The position numbers were made by a program, and so were the translations under genes. Positions 9,322-18,316 of a stretch of 41,735 bases of DNA are shown here, piece by piece. Where the stretch lies: contig JAFTQV010000080.1 in assembly GCA_017462605.1 (NCBI GenBank), positions 1 through 41,735 on the forward strand, in the 5' to 3' direction. The notes under the pieces were generated by a model. It did not search any database. It was not told where the DNA came from and saw only the letters and a program-made list of their open reading frames with translations. Position 1 is the stretch's first letter; each line of letters begins with the position of its first letter. This DNA comes from Clostridia bacterium. GTDB lineage: Bacteria > Bacillota > Clostridia > Oscillospirales > CAG-272.

Positions 9322-10350
9322 TTATATGTTACCATCTTCCTTATGCCACTTTTTCAAGACTTTTTCAACTTCGGCAATTAATTGCTCTTTATCGGGAATA
9401 TACAATACGTACTTTGAAGCGAATAAATTATTAGATAGACCGCCGAGAGCGTATTCTGCATCAATACTGTTTTTATCAGTGCAAAGGATGATGCCAATAG
9501 GCGGATTATCATCGTCATCATTGACTTCACTCGCGTAGTAGTTTAGATACATGTTAAGCTGACCTACGGCTTCGGGCATAAGCTTTGTGGTTTTTAACTC
9601 AATCAAAACGTATGAGCGCAGAATCTTATTATAGAATACCATATCCACATAGTAATGGTGATTTCCAAGCGTTACGCGCTGTTGCGTTCCTACGAACATA
9701 AAACCTCTGCCAAGCTCAAGTAAGAATTTTTCAATTTGCTCAACGAGCGCTTTTTCAAGATCGCTTTCGAGAAACGGCTTGTTATCGGGAAGCCCCAAAA
9801 ACTCAAAAACGTAAGGATCGCGGATTATATCAGCAGGCTTTGCGATTTCATTTCCCTTCAAAGCGAGCGAAATAACCTTTTCTTTGTTTGCCTCACCGCT
9901 TGAAAGAAGCAATCTTTCAAAGAGCGAGCTTTCGATCTGTCGGCGAAGTTCACGAACAGACCAACGTGCGTTGATACACTCTTTCTCATAAAAGCTACGC
10001 TTTTGCTCATCGGATATCGCGTGCAATTCGCAATAATGAGACCACGATAATTGTCCAGACGCCGTCTGGACATCTTTATGCGTCAAATAAAACTGACGCA
10101 TATTAGAGAGATTAGATCGCGAAAATCCTTTTCCGAACTCGGTTGTGAGCGCTTTGGAGAGTTGGCGTAAGGATTGCTTTTCGTATTCAATGTCACCTAT
10201 ATGCAATGCTTCATCTTCAACGATGATTTTGCCGATCTGCCAATAAGTATGCAAGAGAGTGGTGTTAACTGTGGCGGCAATTTTTTGACGCGATGCTTCC
10301 AGTAAGCTCTTGATTTGTTCGACAAGGTTATTATTAATCAGTTCATTCAT
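9322..10350 (-). CDS. DUF1016 / PDDEXK nuclease domain protein (YhcG family)
   Basis: 342 aa. The N-terminal half (about 1-170) carries the YhcG/DUF1016 N-domain pattern: LLHTYWQIGKIIVE, then FGKGFSRSNLSNMRQFY and LSWSHYCEL. The C-terminal half is the DUF1016 nuclease domain, with FLGLPDNKPFLESDLEKALVE, a YYVDMVFYN strand carrying the metal-binding Asp, and VLIELKTTKL, which supplies the ExK pair of the PD-(D/E)xK fold. Start ATG at 10350 follows GGAGGGCGACCT. It has its own promoter (10395-10423). Family members are widespread accessory genes, often near restriction or phage-defence loci, and are predicted DNA nucleases. No methylase or partner gene lies next to this one. The length is normal and the catalytic residues look intact. 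Confidence 0.9.
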   Translation of the reverse strand: MNELINNNLVEQIKSLLEASRQKIAATVNTTLLHTYWQIGKIIVEDEALHIGDIEYEKQSLRQLSKALTTEFGKGFSRSNLSNMRQFYLTHKDVQTASGQLSWSHYCELHAISDEQKRSFYEKECINARWSVRELRRQIESSLFERLLLSSGEANKEKVISLALKGNEIAKPADIIRDPYVFEFLGLPDNKPFLESDLEKALVEQIEKFLLELGRGFMFVGTQQRVTLGNHHYYVDMVFYNKILRSYVLIELKTTKLMPEAVGQLNMYLNYYASEVNDDDDNPPIGIILCTDKNSIDAEYALGGLSNNLFASKYVLYIPDKEQLIAEVEKVLKKWHKEDGNI

Positions 10351-10394
10351 AGGTCGCCCTCCGATATTTTAACAACACAAGTATTAATCGTCTT

Positions 10395-10423
10395 ATTATA
10401 TCATATTTTTGATAAATAGTCAA
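10395..10423 (-). promoter_or_regulatory. Sigma-A promoter of the YhcG-type nuclease gene
   Basis: On the minus strand: TTGACT (10423-10418), 17-base spacer, TATAAT (10400-10395). It is close to consensus and about 45 bases from the start codon. Confidence 0.8.
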
Positions 10424-10528
10424 TGATTAAAGGGTTAAGAGTTGAAATGAACATAAAAGTAAATAATGCGAAATGATGTAAATAATTCTATATTTCCCAT
10501 CGCTTAGGCAAAAAATTATCCCACCCTC

Positions 10529-10557
10529 TTTACATTTGTAAAAAAGTGTGCTATAAT
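10529..10557 (+). promoter_or_regulatory. Sigma-A promoter of the nrdR-rsgA operon
   Basis: TTTACA (10529-10534), 17-base spacer, TATAAT (10552-10557). The predicted start near 10564 leaves a leader of about 80 bases before nrdR. It is the only strong promoter seen ahead of the eleven-gene run. Confidence 0.8.
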
Positions 10558-10646
10558 ATAATGAAAAAATATTGTGTGCGCGTGTTTAATTTATTATATA
10601 AATAATATTATATGTTATACGCGACATTGAGAAAGGTACTTAAAAT

Positions 10647-11135
10647 ATGAGATGTCCCTCGTGTAACTGCCAGGATACGAGAGTTCTTGATTCGAGACCC
10701 TCCACTGACGGTAACAGCATAAAAAGGCGCCGTGAGTGCCCCGTCTGCTCGCGCAGGTTCACGACCTACGAGGTAATAGATAACGTTCCGATCACCGTCC
10801 TCAAAAGAGACGGCACCAAGGAATTCTTTGATAAGCATAAGCTTGCTCTCGGCATTGAGAGAGCTTGCCAGAAGCGACCCGTCGATCCCGATGCGATAGC
10901 AACCGCGGTTGAGAACGATCTGCAAAACTCAATAGCTCAGGAGATCTCAAGCCGCGATATCGGCGAAATGGTCCTTGCTAAGCTTCGCGAGGTCGATATA
11001 GTTTCTTACATACGCTTCGCAAGCGTATACAGAGAGTTCCGCGATATAGATTCCTTTATGGCTGAGATCAAAACTCTTAGCAAAAAGAGCGGAAGAAAGC
11101 CCCGAAAGACTTCGGGCGGAGGTGAAAATGATTAA
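10647..11135 (+). CDS. nrdR: Transcriptional repressor NrdR
   Basis: 162 aa, close to the usual family length. The N-terminal zinc ribbon is complete (Cys3, Cys6, Cys31, Cys34, in MRCPSC and RRECPVCSRRF), followed by the ATP-cone domain (about 46-136; VLKRDGTKEFFD, FASVYREF). NrdR binds ATP/dATP and represses ribonucleotide reductase genes through NrdR boxes. No such box was recognised in this window, so its targets lie elsewhere. It is the first gene of the operon; its last codons overlap the start of yicC by 8 bases, suggesting translational coupling. The C-terminal tail after about residue 148 is basic and Gly-rich. Confidence 0.97.
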   Translation: MRCPSCNCQDTRVLDSRPSTDGNSIKRRRECPVCSRRFTTYEVIDNVPITVLKRDGTKEFFDKHKLALGIERACQKRPVDPDAIATAVENDLQNSIAQEISSRDIGEMVLAKLREVDIVSYIRFASVYREFRDIDSFMAEIKTLSKKSGRKPRKTSGGGEND

Positions 11136-12015
11136 GAGCATGACTGCCTTCGGCAGAGCAAAGCTCGAGGGCGAAAAAAGAGATATTACCATCGAGATCA
11201 AAAGTGTTAATTCAAGATTTTTTGATTGCTCGGTCAAGCTTCCGAGAAGCCTCTCCTATCTTGAAGAGAAGATAAAGGGGCATATTCAGAAGAGCGGTAT
11301 CTCGCGCGGCAAGGTAGACGTTTACGTCACGGTAGACGAGCATGGAACCTCGCTTTCGGGAATTTCGGTTGACGAAAGGTTTGCCGAGCAGTATATAGGA
11401 GCGCTCAGAGCGCTTCGCGATAAATTTTCTCTTCCCGATGATATAACCGTTATGTCCGTGGCAAGATGCTCCGAGGTCTTCACCTATGAAAAGAGCGATG
11501 AGGATTCCGAGGCTGAATGGCAGGCGGTGAAGGGAGTTTTAGACGAAGCTCTTCGCGGTCACAGTACGATGCGTGAGGCTGAGGGCGAAAGAATAATGAA
11601 GGATATAAGCGCAAAGCTCGAGCATATAAGAGAGCTATCGGCGAAGGTCGGAGAGATATCCGAGAGCGATACCGTCGGCTATCGGGCAAAGCTTGAGGAA
11701 AGGCTGCGCAAGATCCTTGATGACAACGGCATAGTAATAGACGAGAACAGACTTCTCACCGAATGCGCCGTATGGGCAGATAAGATAGCGATAGACGAGG
11801 AGCTTGTCAGGCTCGGAGCGCATTTCGGCGCGTTTTACGAAATCGCGGCTCTTCCCGAGCCTTCGGGCAGAAAGCTCGACTTCTTGATCCAGGAGCTTAA
11901 CCGCGAGACGAATACGATCGGCTCGAAGGCGAATAACGCTTCGATAGCAAGGATCGTTGTTGATATGAAGGGCGAGATAGAGAAGATCAGAGAACAGGTG
12001 CAGAACGTAGAGTAG
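11128..12015 (+). CDS. YicC family protein (predicted endoribonuclease)
   Basis: 295 aa. ATG at 11128 is preferred over GTG at 11122 because GGAGG (11118-11122) is correctly spaced from it and the protein then begins MIKSMTAFGRA, matching the family start. Other family signatures are the N-terminal EIKSVNSRFFD and the C-terminal LDFLIQELNRETNTIGSK followed by a VVDMKGEIEKIREQVQNVE helix. YicC proteins are widespread; the E. coli member has been linked to RNA cleavage and small-RNA turnover. In Bacillota it normally sits directly before remA (DUF370), as here. Confidence 0.95.
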   Translation: MIKSMTAFGRAKLEGEKRDITIEIKSVNSRFFDCSVKLPRSLSYLEEKIKGHIQKSGISRGKVDVYVTVDEHGTSLSGISVDERFAEQYIGALRALRDKFSLPDDITVMSVARCSEVFTYEKSDEDSEAEWQAVKGVLDEALRGHSTMREAEGERIMKDISAKLEHIRELSAKVGEISESDTVGYRAKLEERLRKILDDNGIVIDENRLLTECAVWADKIAIDEELVRLGAHFGAFYEIAALPEPSGRKLDFLIQELNRETNTIGSKANNASIARIVVDMKGEIEKIREQVQNVE

Positions 12016-12066
12016 AATATTTGGGTATATGCGCCTTTTTCTCTAATTCCAAACGGAGGACAGAAA

Positions 12067-12348
12067 ATGAAATTTATAAATATAGGCTTCGGAAATATGG
12101 TATCGGCAGGCAGGATAGTTGCGATAGCAAGCCCTGATTCCGCGCCGATAAAGAGGCTCGTTCAGGACGCGAAGGAGGAGAACAGAGTTATAGACGTCTC
12201 CTGCGGAAGGCGTACCCGCTCGGTCATAATCACCGATTCCGATCACGTTATACTTTCCGCGATCCAGGCGGAGACGATAACCAACCGTCTCACCACCGAT
12301 ACCTCGGACGATATTACGGACGAGGACTGCGATGAGGCAGACGAATAA
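12067..12348 (+). CDS. remA: RemA family regulator (DUF370)
   Basis: 93 aa. The start [20 protein letters not shown], the [11 protein letters not shown] motif and the [18 protein letters not shown] core are diagnostic. In Bacillus subtilis RemA is a DNA-binding activator of biofilm matrix and osmoprotection genes; in other Clostridia the role is not established. A good ribosome site (GGAGGA) precedes the ATG. The C-terminus has an acidic tail ([13 protein letters not shown]). The gene between remA and rpoZ in most relatives, gmk, is absent: only 47 AT-rich bases follow. Confidence 0.95.
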   Translation: MKFINIGFGNMVSAGRIVAIASPDSAPIKRLVQDAKEENRVIDVSCGRRTRSVIITDSDHVILSAIQAETITNRLTTDTSDDITDEDCDEADE

Positions 12349-12395
12349 TTTTAGTTTATTAATTTAAGAATAATTTTGAAATGGAGATATAAAAA

Positions 12396-12659
12396 ATGAT
12401 TTATCCAACCGTAAAGCAGTTAACACACGGAGAATTCAACCGCTATGAGCTTGTCGTAGGCGTTGCAAAGTGCGCAAGGATCGTGACGGATGAATACGTG
12501 GAGATGAGAGCTAAGGCTCAGAAGATGATAGACAACAGAGAGACCGAGAAGTCCCTCGCTGCTCTTATCGCTCCCGAGTACAAGGATCAGAAGCCCGTTA
12601 AGATCGCTATCGCTAAGCTTGAGGCGGGCAGATTTAAGATGGTACGCCCCGAAGAATAA
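12396..12659 (+). CDS. rpoZ: DNA-directed RNA polymerase subunit omega
   Basis: 87 aa. N-terminal MIYPTVKQL followed by NRYELVVGVAKCARIV is the omega signature (NRYxLVxxxAKRAR), with a small change at the usual Lys-Arg (KCAR). Omega assists RNA polymerase assembly. The C-terminal part (KPVKIAIAKLEAGRFKM) is typical of clostridial omega. ATG is preceded by GGAGAT. It lies 11 bases before priA. Confidence 0.9.
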   Translation: MIYPTVKQLTHGEFNRYELVVGVAKCARIVTDEYVEMRAKAQKMIDNRETEKSLAALIAPEYKDQKPVKIAIAKLEAGRFKMVRPEE

Positions 12660-12670
12660 TCAGGATCACG

Positions 12671-14902
12671 ATGTACTGCGAGGTTCATATACTTGACGTA
12701 CCGTATCATTTAGACCGCCCCTTTGACTACGAATGTAGCGATGAGACGGTAAGGGGAGCTATCGTTAAGGTTCCCTTCGGAAAGGCAAATAAGCTTCGTC
12801 TCGGTGTCGTTACCAAATTAAAGGCAACGACCGAGAGCAAAATCACTAAGCCTGTGCATTCGTCACTGGATGGGCGAATCAGCCTGACCGAGCAAATGTG
12901 CGGGCTATGTCTTTTTTTGAAGGAGCATACCCTTTGTACCGTCGGTGAGGCGGTCAGGTGCATGCTTCCGCCCGGCGCGCTTTCGCATGATAAGCTCTCG
13001 GTCAAGGAAAGTAAGATACTCACGCTTGAATTGACGCCTGAGGAGTCGCGCGAGCTTCTCCTGAAAGAGGGAAGATCGGGAATAAGAAGCGAAGGGCAAA
13101 GAGAAATAATCAAATACCTTCAGGGTATAGGCTCGGCGGATATATCGCTCGTGCGAGCGCTTCCCTCGGTTTCATCAGCGAATATTACAGCCCTTATTGA
13201 TAAGGGCATCGTCTCGGTAAAGTCGAGCGAGGAGATAAGAAATCCTTACGCTAAGTATTCGGGAAAGAGGGATACCTCTCCGATAATACTCTCTTCCGCT
13301 CAGAACGAGGCGTACGCCAAGATCGAGGAGCTTTACGAAAGCGATAAGGCGAAGTGCGCCCTGCTCCACGGAGTGACGGGCAGCGGAAAAACAAAGCTTA
13401 TCATTAAGGCGATAGACAGATGCATAGACGATGGCAAGGGCGCTATTATGCTCGTCCCCGAGATCGCTCTCACACCTCAGACCGTCGGCATATTCTGTAA
13501 AAGATACGGAGAGCGCGTGGCAGTCATACATTCTTCGCTTTCGGCAGGAGAGCGCACCGATGCTTACCGCCGCATAAGGAGAGGAGACGTTGATCTCGTC
13601 ATAGGCACGCGATCTGCTATATTTGCGCCTCTTTCGAATATCGGTCTTATCGTTATAGACGAGGAGCATGAGCATACCTATAAGTCGGAGAGCGATCCGA
13701 AATACCACGCAAGAGACGTTGCGTCATATATATGCGGCAGGACGGGAGCGCTTCTTCTTTTAGCATCCGCGACCCCCTCTATCGAGAGCTATCACAAGGC
13801 TAAGAGCGGAATATATACCCTCGTTTCTCTTAAAGAGAGATACGGCGGAGTCAAGCTTCCCGATGCGGTCATCGTTGATATGCGAGAGGAGCTCAGGCTC
13901 GGCAATACCTCGCCGATCAGCGAAAGGCTTGTCCGCTCGCTTAAGACGGTAGGGGAAAGAGATGAGCAGGCGATCCTATTTCTGAACAGAAGGGGATACA
14001 ATAGCCAGGTAATATGCAGAAGCTGCGGCGATGTCATCACCTGCCCGAGATGCTCGGTATCTATGACCTATCACACGGGCAAGGAGCCGAAAATGCTCTG
14101 CCATATGTGCGGCTTTGCAACACCCGTTGCAAAGGAGTGCCCGAGCTGCGGCTCGTCTGAATTGAGGTTTTTGGGAAGCGGAACGCAGAAGGTGGAGTCT
14201 GAGCTTATGCAGTTCTTACCCGATATGCCGCTTATGCGAATGGATGCGGATACCACCTCGGGTAAGCTATCCTACGATAGAATGCTTGAGGACTTCAGAG
14301 GCGGCAAGGCGGATATCCTCCTCGGTACGCAGATGGTTGCCAAGGGGCATGATTTTCCGAGGGTCACTCTCGTTGGAGTAATTCTTGCGGATACCTCGCT
14401 TTTCGTCAGCGACTTCAGAGCATCCGAGCGAACCTTCTCTCTGCTTACCCAGGTAATAGGAAGAGCGGGAAGAGCAAAAGAGGGCGGTCTTGCGGTGATA
14501 CAGACCTTCTCCCCTAAGCATGAAATAATAAGGCTTGCCTGCGCCCAGGATTACGAGGCGTTTTACGAGGGCGAGATAGCTATAAGGCGAGAGCTTACCT
14601 ATCCGCCGTTTTGCGATATAGTCACCCTGAGCGTCGTCTCAGAGAGGGAGACGGAAGCGCTTTCCGTGAGCGCAAAGCTTTCGGCAGCTCTTATAGAAAA
14701 AATAAAATCGCGCCCCGATGCGCCGTTTATCGTATTCGGTCCATTCGAGGCAAGCGTATATAAGGTCAATGAGAAATACAGAATGCAGACGGTCGTCAAG
14801 TGCCGTCTTTCGCGCGAGGCAAGAGAGATATTTTCCGAGCTTCTTCGGGAGTTCTCAGCGCTCGGCGGAGCTTCGGTTTCCATAGACCAGAATCCATTAT
14901 AG
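12671..14902 (+). CDS. priA: Primosomal protein N' (replication restart helicase PriA)
   Basis: 743 aa, full length. The N-terminal DNA-binding domain (about 1-100) contains VPFGKANKLRLGVV. The helicase core has Walker A GVTGSGKT (about 233-240), the DEEH box in VIDEEHEHTYKSE (about 328), then the zinc-binding insertion with paired Cys (CRSCG, CPRC, CHMCG, CPSCG; about 448-498). Motifs V and VI follow (LLGTQMVAKGHDFP, QVIGRAGRA). PriA reloads the replisome at stalled forks, acting as a 3'-5' helicase at the nucleoid. The start ATG follows a weak AGGAT site. In many Bacillota coaBC lies between rpoZ and priA; it is missing here. Confidence 0.97.
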   Translation: MYCEVHILDVPYHLDRPFDYECSDETVRGAIVKVPFGKANKLRLGVVTKLKATTESKITKPVHSSLDGRISLTEQMCGLCLFLKEHTLCTVGEAVRCMLPPGALSHDKLSVKESKILTLELTPEESRELLLKEGRSGIRSEGQREIIKYLQGIGSADISLVRALPSVSSANITALIDKGIVSVKSSEEIRNPYAKYSGKRDTSPIILSSAQNEAYAKIEELYESDKAKCALLHGVTGSGKTKLIIKAIDRCIDDGKGAIMLVPEIALTPQTVGIFCKRYGERVAVIHSSLSAGERTDAYRRIRRGDVDLVIGTRSAIFAPLSNIGLIVIDEEHEHTYKSESDPKYHARDVASYICGRTGALLLLASATPSIESYHKAKSGIYTLVSLKERYGGVKLPDAVIVDMREELRLGNTSPISERLVRSLKTVGERDEQAILFLNRRGYNSQVICRSCGDVITCPRCSVSMTYHTGKEPKMLCHMCGFATPVAKECPSCGSSELRFLGSGTQKVESELMQFLPDMPLMRMDADTTSGKLSYDRMLEDFRGGKADILLGTQMVAKGHDFPRVTLVGVILADTSLFVSDFRASERTFSLLTQVIGRAGRAKEGGLAVIQTFSPKHEIIRLACAQDYEAFYEGEIAIRRELTYPPFCDIVTLSVVSERETEALSVSAKLSAALIEKIKSRPDAPFIVFGPFEASVYKVNEKYRMQTVVKCRLSREAREIFSELLREFSALGGASVSIDQNPL

Positions 14903-14915
14903 AAAGGAATCAGCT

Positions 14916-15374
14916 ATGGCAAAGCTTAAAATAGTAAAATTCGGAGACGAAACGCTCAGGCGCGTTTGCCGTCCTGTTGACGAAATAACCCCGAGAATAA
15001 AAACTCTTCTCGATGATATGATAGAGACCATGCGCGCGGCAAACGGCGTTGGTCTTGCCGCTCCCCAGGTCGGAATTCTCCGCAGAATTGCGGTCATAGA
15101 GGTTGAGGAAGGCGTGGTTCACGAGCTTATCAATCCCAAGATCATCGCATATTCTGGCGAGCAGGAGGGCAACGAGGGCTGCCTCTCCAATCCCGGAAAA
15201 TACGGCAAGGTCAAGCGCCCGATGTGCGTGACCGTCAGAGCGCAGAACCGCAAGGGAGAGACCTATGAATTGACGGGTAAGGAGCTTCTCGCAAGAGCGA
15301 TAATGCACGAATGCGATCATCTTGACGGCAAGCTTTATACAGATATTCAGACCGAGGAGTACGTTGAGGACTGA
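14916..15374 (+). CDS. def: Peptide deformylase
   Basis: 152 aa. It removes the N-formyl group from new proteins. All three motifs are present: GVGLAAPQVG (about 44-53), EGCLSNPG (metal-ligand Cys; Asn replaces the common Val/Ile), and HECDHLDG (about 131-138; HExxH with catalytic Glu). The ribosome site AAAGGA precedes the ATG. It is followed after one base by fmt, which adds the formyl group this enzyme removes; that pairing is conserved across bacteria. Confidence 0.97.
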   Translation: MAKLKIVKFGDETLRRVCRPVDEITPRIKTLLDDMIETMRAANGVGLAAPQVGILRRIAVIEVEEGVVHELINPKIIAYSGEQEGNEGCLSNPGKYGKVKRPMCVTVRAQNRKGETYELTGKELLARAIMHECDHLDGKLYTDIQTEEYVED

Positions 15375-15375
15375 T

Positions 15376-16308
15376 ATGAAAATAATGTTTATGGGCACGC
15401 CTGAAATAGCGGCAACAGTCCTTCAGGGACTTGTAGACGGCGGTCACGAGATAGCAGCCGTTGTGACGGGAGAGGACAAGGTACGCTCTCGCGGAAAAAA
15501 GCTGACTCCCACTCCCACGAAGGCTCTTGCCGAGGAGCTTGGTATCCCCTGCTATACTCCCGCGACTCTGCGTGACGAGAGCTTTTCGGGGCTCCTTTCC
15601 GAGATCGATCCCGATCTTATAGCCGTCGTTGCCTTTGGAAAGATATTGCCGAAATCGGTGCTTGACTATCCGAAGTACGGCTGCGTTAACCTTCACGTAT
15701 CGCTTCTGCCGAAATACAGAGGCGCAGCTCCTATGCAAAGAGCTATAATAGACGGCGAGCGCGAGACGGGTGTAACGGTCATGTATATGAACGAGGGGCT
15801 TGATACGGGCGATATAATCGCAGTATCCAAATTCCCGATAGGGCCGAAGGATAATTTTGAAGATATACACGATAGGTCTGCCGAGATCGGCGCAAAGCTC
15901 CTCTCGGACACTATATATGAAATATTCCGCGGCGAGGCGAAAAGAGTGCCTCAGGACGGTAGCCTTGCAACCTATGCCGCAAAAATAGAGAAGTCGGATT
16001 GCCATTTAGACTTCTCGAAGAGCGCTTTAGCGCTTGACTGCTTTATCCGCGGAGTGACGCCTATTCCCGGCGCTTTTGCATATCTTGGCGGTAAAATGCT
16101 TAAGATAAACGAAGCCGAGCCGATAGCGGAGAATGCGCCCGTTGGCGAGGTCACCAAGGTCGATGACCGCGGGGACGGTTATTTTACCGTTGGCTGCGGC
16201 GAGGGATCGCTTAAGGTGCTTTCCGTCACCCCCGAGGGCAAGGGAAGAATGAAGGTGGGCGATTTTGTCCGCGGAAGAAAAATATTCGTAGGAGATAAGC
16301 TTGAATGA
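15376..16308 (+). CDS. fmt: Methionyl-tRNA formyltransferase
   Basis: 310 aa. The ATG at 15376 is chosen because it lies one base after the def stop with GAGGA upstream and gives the family start MKIMFMGTPEIA. An in-frame extension upstream only reads through def. The catalytic region is NLHVSLLPKYRGAAP (Asn and His of the N-H-D triad; family usually HPS or HAS) and GLDTGDI supplies the Asp. The N-terminal Rossmann-like formyltransferase domain spans about 1-200 and the C-terminal OB-like domain about 205-310. It formylates initiator Met-tRNA using 10-formyl-tetrahydrofolate. Its last codons overlap the next gene in an ATGA. Confidence 0.97.
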   Translation: MKIMFMGTPEIAATVLQGLVDGGHEIAAVVTGEDKVRSRGKKLTPTPTKALAEELGIPCYTPATLRDESFSGLLSEIDPDLIAVVAFGKILPKSVLDYPKYGCVNLHVSLLPKYRGAAPMQRAIIDGERETGVTVMYMNEGLDTGDIIAVSKFPIGPKDNFEDIHDRSAEIGAKLLSDTIYEIFRGEAKRVPQDGSLATYAAKIEKSDCHLDFSKSALALDCFIRGVTPIPGAFAYLGGKMLKINEAEPIAENAPVGEVTKVDDRGDGYFTVGCGEGSLKVLSVTPEGKGRMKVGDFVRGRKIFVGDKLE

Positions 16309-17018
16309 ATTGGGATCTTTTGCTTTACCCTTTATTTATAATTTCCATTCTTTTTTCGGGATGGGCTCAGTTTAAGATTTCAGCGACTTATTCTAAATAT
16401 TCGAAGGTATATACCGCTGCCGGCAGGACTGCGGCGGATATCGCGCGCATGATGCTGATCAACAACGGAATATCGGACGTATCAATAGGCAGAGTATCGG
16501 GTCATCTTACAGACCACTACCACCCAACGAAGAGGGTGCTTGCGCTCTCGGATACTACCTGCACCTCGTCATCTGCGGCGGCGATCGGAGTTGCGGCTCA
16601 CGAGGCAGGCCACGCGATACAGCACAGCACGGGATATTTTCCTATCAAGCTGCGCTCGTTTTTAGTACCGATAACCAATTTTGCCTCTAAGATATCCTGG
16701 CTCTTCATTCTCGGCGGCGTGATACTTACTGCCATTGCCGAGACAGTCTCCTTCGGAGATACGGTGCTTCTTATAGGCATAGGACTTTACGCCACGACCA
16801 CGGTTTTCCAGCTCGTCACCCTTCCTTGCGAGTTTGACGCGTCACGGAGAGCTATCGTTGCTCTGCGCTCATCGGGGCTTTATTCCGCATCCGAGCTTAA
16901 CGCGGCGAAAAAGGTGCTTTCGGCAGCCGCTATGACCTACGTTGCGGCGACCTTTGCCTCGGCGGTATCGCTCTTCCGAATCATTCTTATTTTCGGAAGA
17001 CGGGGCAATAGAAGATAA
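16305..17018 (+). CDS. Zinc metallopeptidase, YugP family (membrane)
   Basis: 237 aa. HEAGHAIQH (His99, Glu100, His103) is the zinc site, in a family of integral membrane peptidases of unknown substrate. There is a hydrophobic N-terminal segment (about 5-25), and hydrophobic stretches near 130-160 and 210-232. The YSKYSKVYTAAGRTAADIARMML region and LPCEFDASRRA match the YugP family. It starts inside the last codon of fmt (ATGA overlap) and shares its stop A with the rsmB ATG. It is commonly found between fmt and rsmB in Clostridia. Confidence 0.93.
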   Translation: MNWDLLLYPLFIISILFSGWAQFKISATYSKYSKVYTAAGRTAADIARMMLINNGISDVSIGRVSGHLTDHYHPTKRVLALSDTTCTSSSAAAIGVAAHEAGHAIQHSTGYFPIKLRSFLVPITNFASKISWLFILGGVILTAIAETVSFGDTVLLIGIGLYATTTVFQLVTLPCEFDASRRAIVALRSSGLYSASELNAAKKVLSAAAMTYVAATFASAVSLFRIILIFGRRGNRR

Positions 17019-18316
17019 TGCTTAGAAAAAGAGTTCTTGATACGCTCGTGCTTTGCGAGCGGGCTATGCAATACGTCAATCTTGCGCTCTCGGGAAGGGG
17101 CTTTGATGAGCTTTCCGCAGGCGAGCGCGCGCAGATGACGGCTTTGCTCTATACGACTGTTGAAAACAAAATAAGATACGATTACTATATATCCGCTCTT
17201 TCGGGCAGAAGCAGTAAGGACCTTGATCTATATACGCTTTGCCTTCTCAGGCTCGGTCTTTGCCAGATACTTGATATGAAGAATATACCCGATTTCGCGG
17301 CTGTGAACGAAACTGTCGCCTTAGCGCGAAACCGCGGGGAGAGAGCTTTTACCAACGCCATACTGAGAAGGGCGGCAAGAGAAAAGGAAGGCTTGCCCTT
17401 CCCCGAAAGAGAAAGAAGCCCGAAAAGGTATCTTTCTGTAAAGTATTCTATACCGCAAGCCACCGTCGCGCGCTTCATTTCCATATTCGGAGAAGAGGAA
17501 AGCGAAAAGATATTCAAAGCCTTTTCGGAGTCAAGCGAGCTTTCGGTATCCGTAAATACAAGGGTGATATCGAGAGAGGATTTTATCCTTAAGCATAAGG
17601 ATAAGTCTGCCGAGGCAGGAAGCTTTTCTCCATTCTCGGTAAAATTCGGGGCGTCATATCCGCCGAAGTCCTTAAAAGGATTTGACGAGGGAGAATTTTT
17701 CGTGCAGAACGAGGCTTCGGCTATCGCGGTCTCGGCAATAGGACTTCGCGAGTCAGACACGGTGGTAGACGTTTGCTCGGCTCCGGGCGGTAAGAGCTTC
17801 CTTGCGGCAATAGCGGCAGGCGAGGGGGCGGTCTATTCGTACGACCTTCACGAAAGCAAGATATCTCTTATTAAAGACGGAGCGAAGAGGCTTGGCCTTT
17901 CGGGTATCAGAGCCGAAAGCCGTGATGCAAAAGCACCAAACGAGAGTCTTTTCGGGAAGGCAGACGCCGTTATTTGCGACGTACCCTGCTCGGGACTCGG
18001 CGTTCTCGGCAAGAAGCCCGATCTCAGATATAAGGATATTTCCGTATCGGAAGAGCTTGTGCCGTTGCAAAGAGAGATCCTTTCGCAGTCGGTAAAATAT
18101 CTTAAGGCAGGCGGAGTCATAGTATATTCCACCTGCACCCTGATCCCCGAGGAAAACGAAGGGCTGACGGATGATTTTATAAAAAACAATCCCGATTTTG
18201 AATACGAGCCGTTTGCGGTAGGCGGGCTGAATGCGCCCTCGGGCAAGCTCACGCTTCTTCCGCATATACATAAAACAGACGGCTTCTATATAGCTAAAAT
18301 AAGGAAAAAACAATGA
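17018..18316 (+). CDS. rsmB: 16S rRNA (cytosine-967-C5)-methyltransferase RsmB
   Basis: 432 aa. The N-terminal NusB-like domain (about 1-135; NAILRR motif) is followed by a SAM-dependent RNA methyltransferase domain. The SAM loop is DVCSAPGGKSF (about 250), motif IV DVPCSGLGVLGKKPD carries one Cys (about 322), and motif VI is VYSTCTLIPEENE with the catalytic Cys (about 371). It modifies C967 of 16S rRNA. ATG overlaps the preceding stop (TAATG), and its own end overlaps rlmN by 4 bases. Confidence 0.96.
   Translation: MLRKRVLDTLVLCERAMQYVNLALSGRGFDELSAGERAQMTALLYTTVENKIRYDYYISALSGRSSKDLDLYTLCLLRLGLCQILDMKNIPDFAAVNETVALARNRGERAFTNAILRRAAREKEGLPFPERERSPKRYLSVKYSIPQATVARFISIFGEEESEKIFKAFSESSELSVSVNTRVISREDFILKHKDKSAEAGSFSPFSVKFGASYPPKSLKGFDEGEFFVQNEASAIAVSAIGLRESDTVVDVCSAPGGKSFLAAIAAGEGAVYSYDLHESKISLIKDGAKRLGLSGIRAESRDAKAPNESLFGKADAVICDVPCSGLGVLGKKPDLRYKDISVSEELVPLQREILSQSVKYLKAGGVIVYSTCTLIPEENEGLTDDFIKNNPDFEYEPFAVGGLNAPSGKLTLLPHIHKTDGFYIAKIRKKQ

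Noticed and set aside
11122..11127. GTG start for yicC two codons earlier
   Set aside because: The GGAGG site overlaps it; ATG at 11128 gives the family N-terminus.
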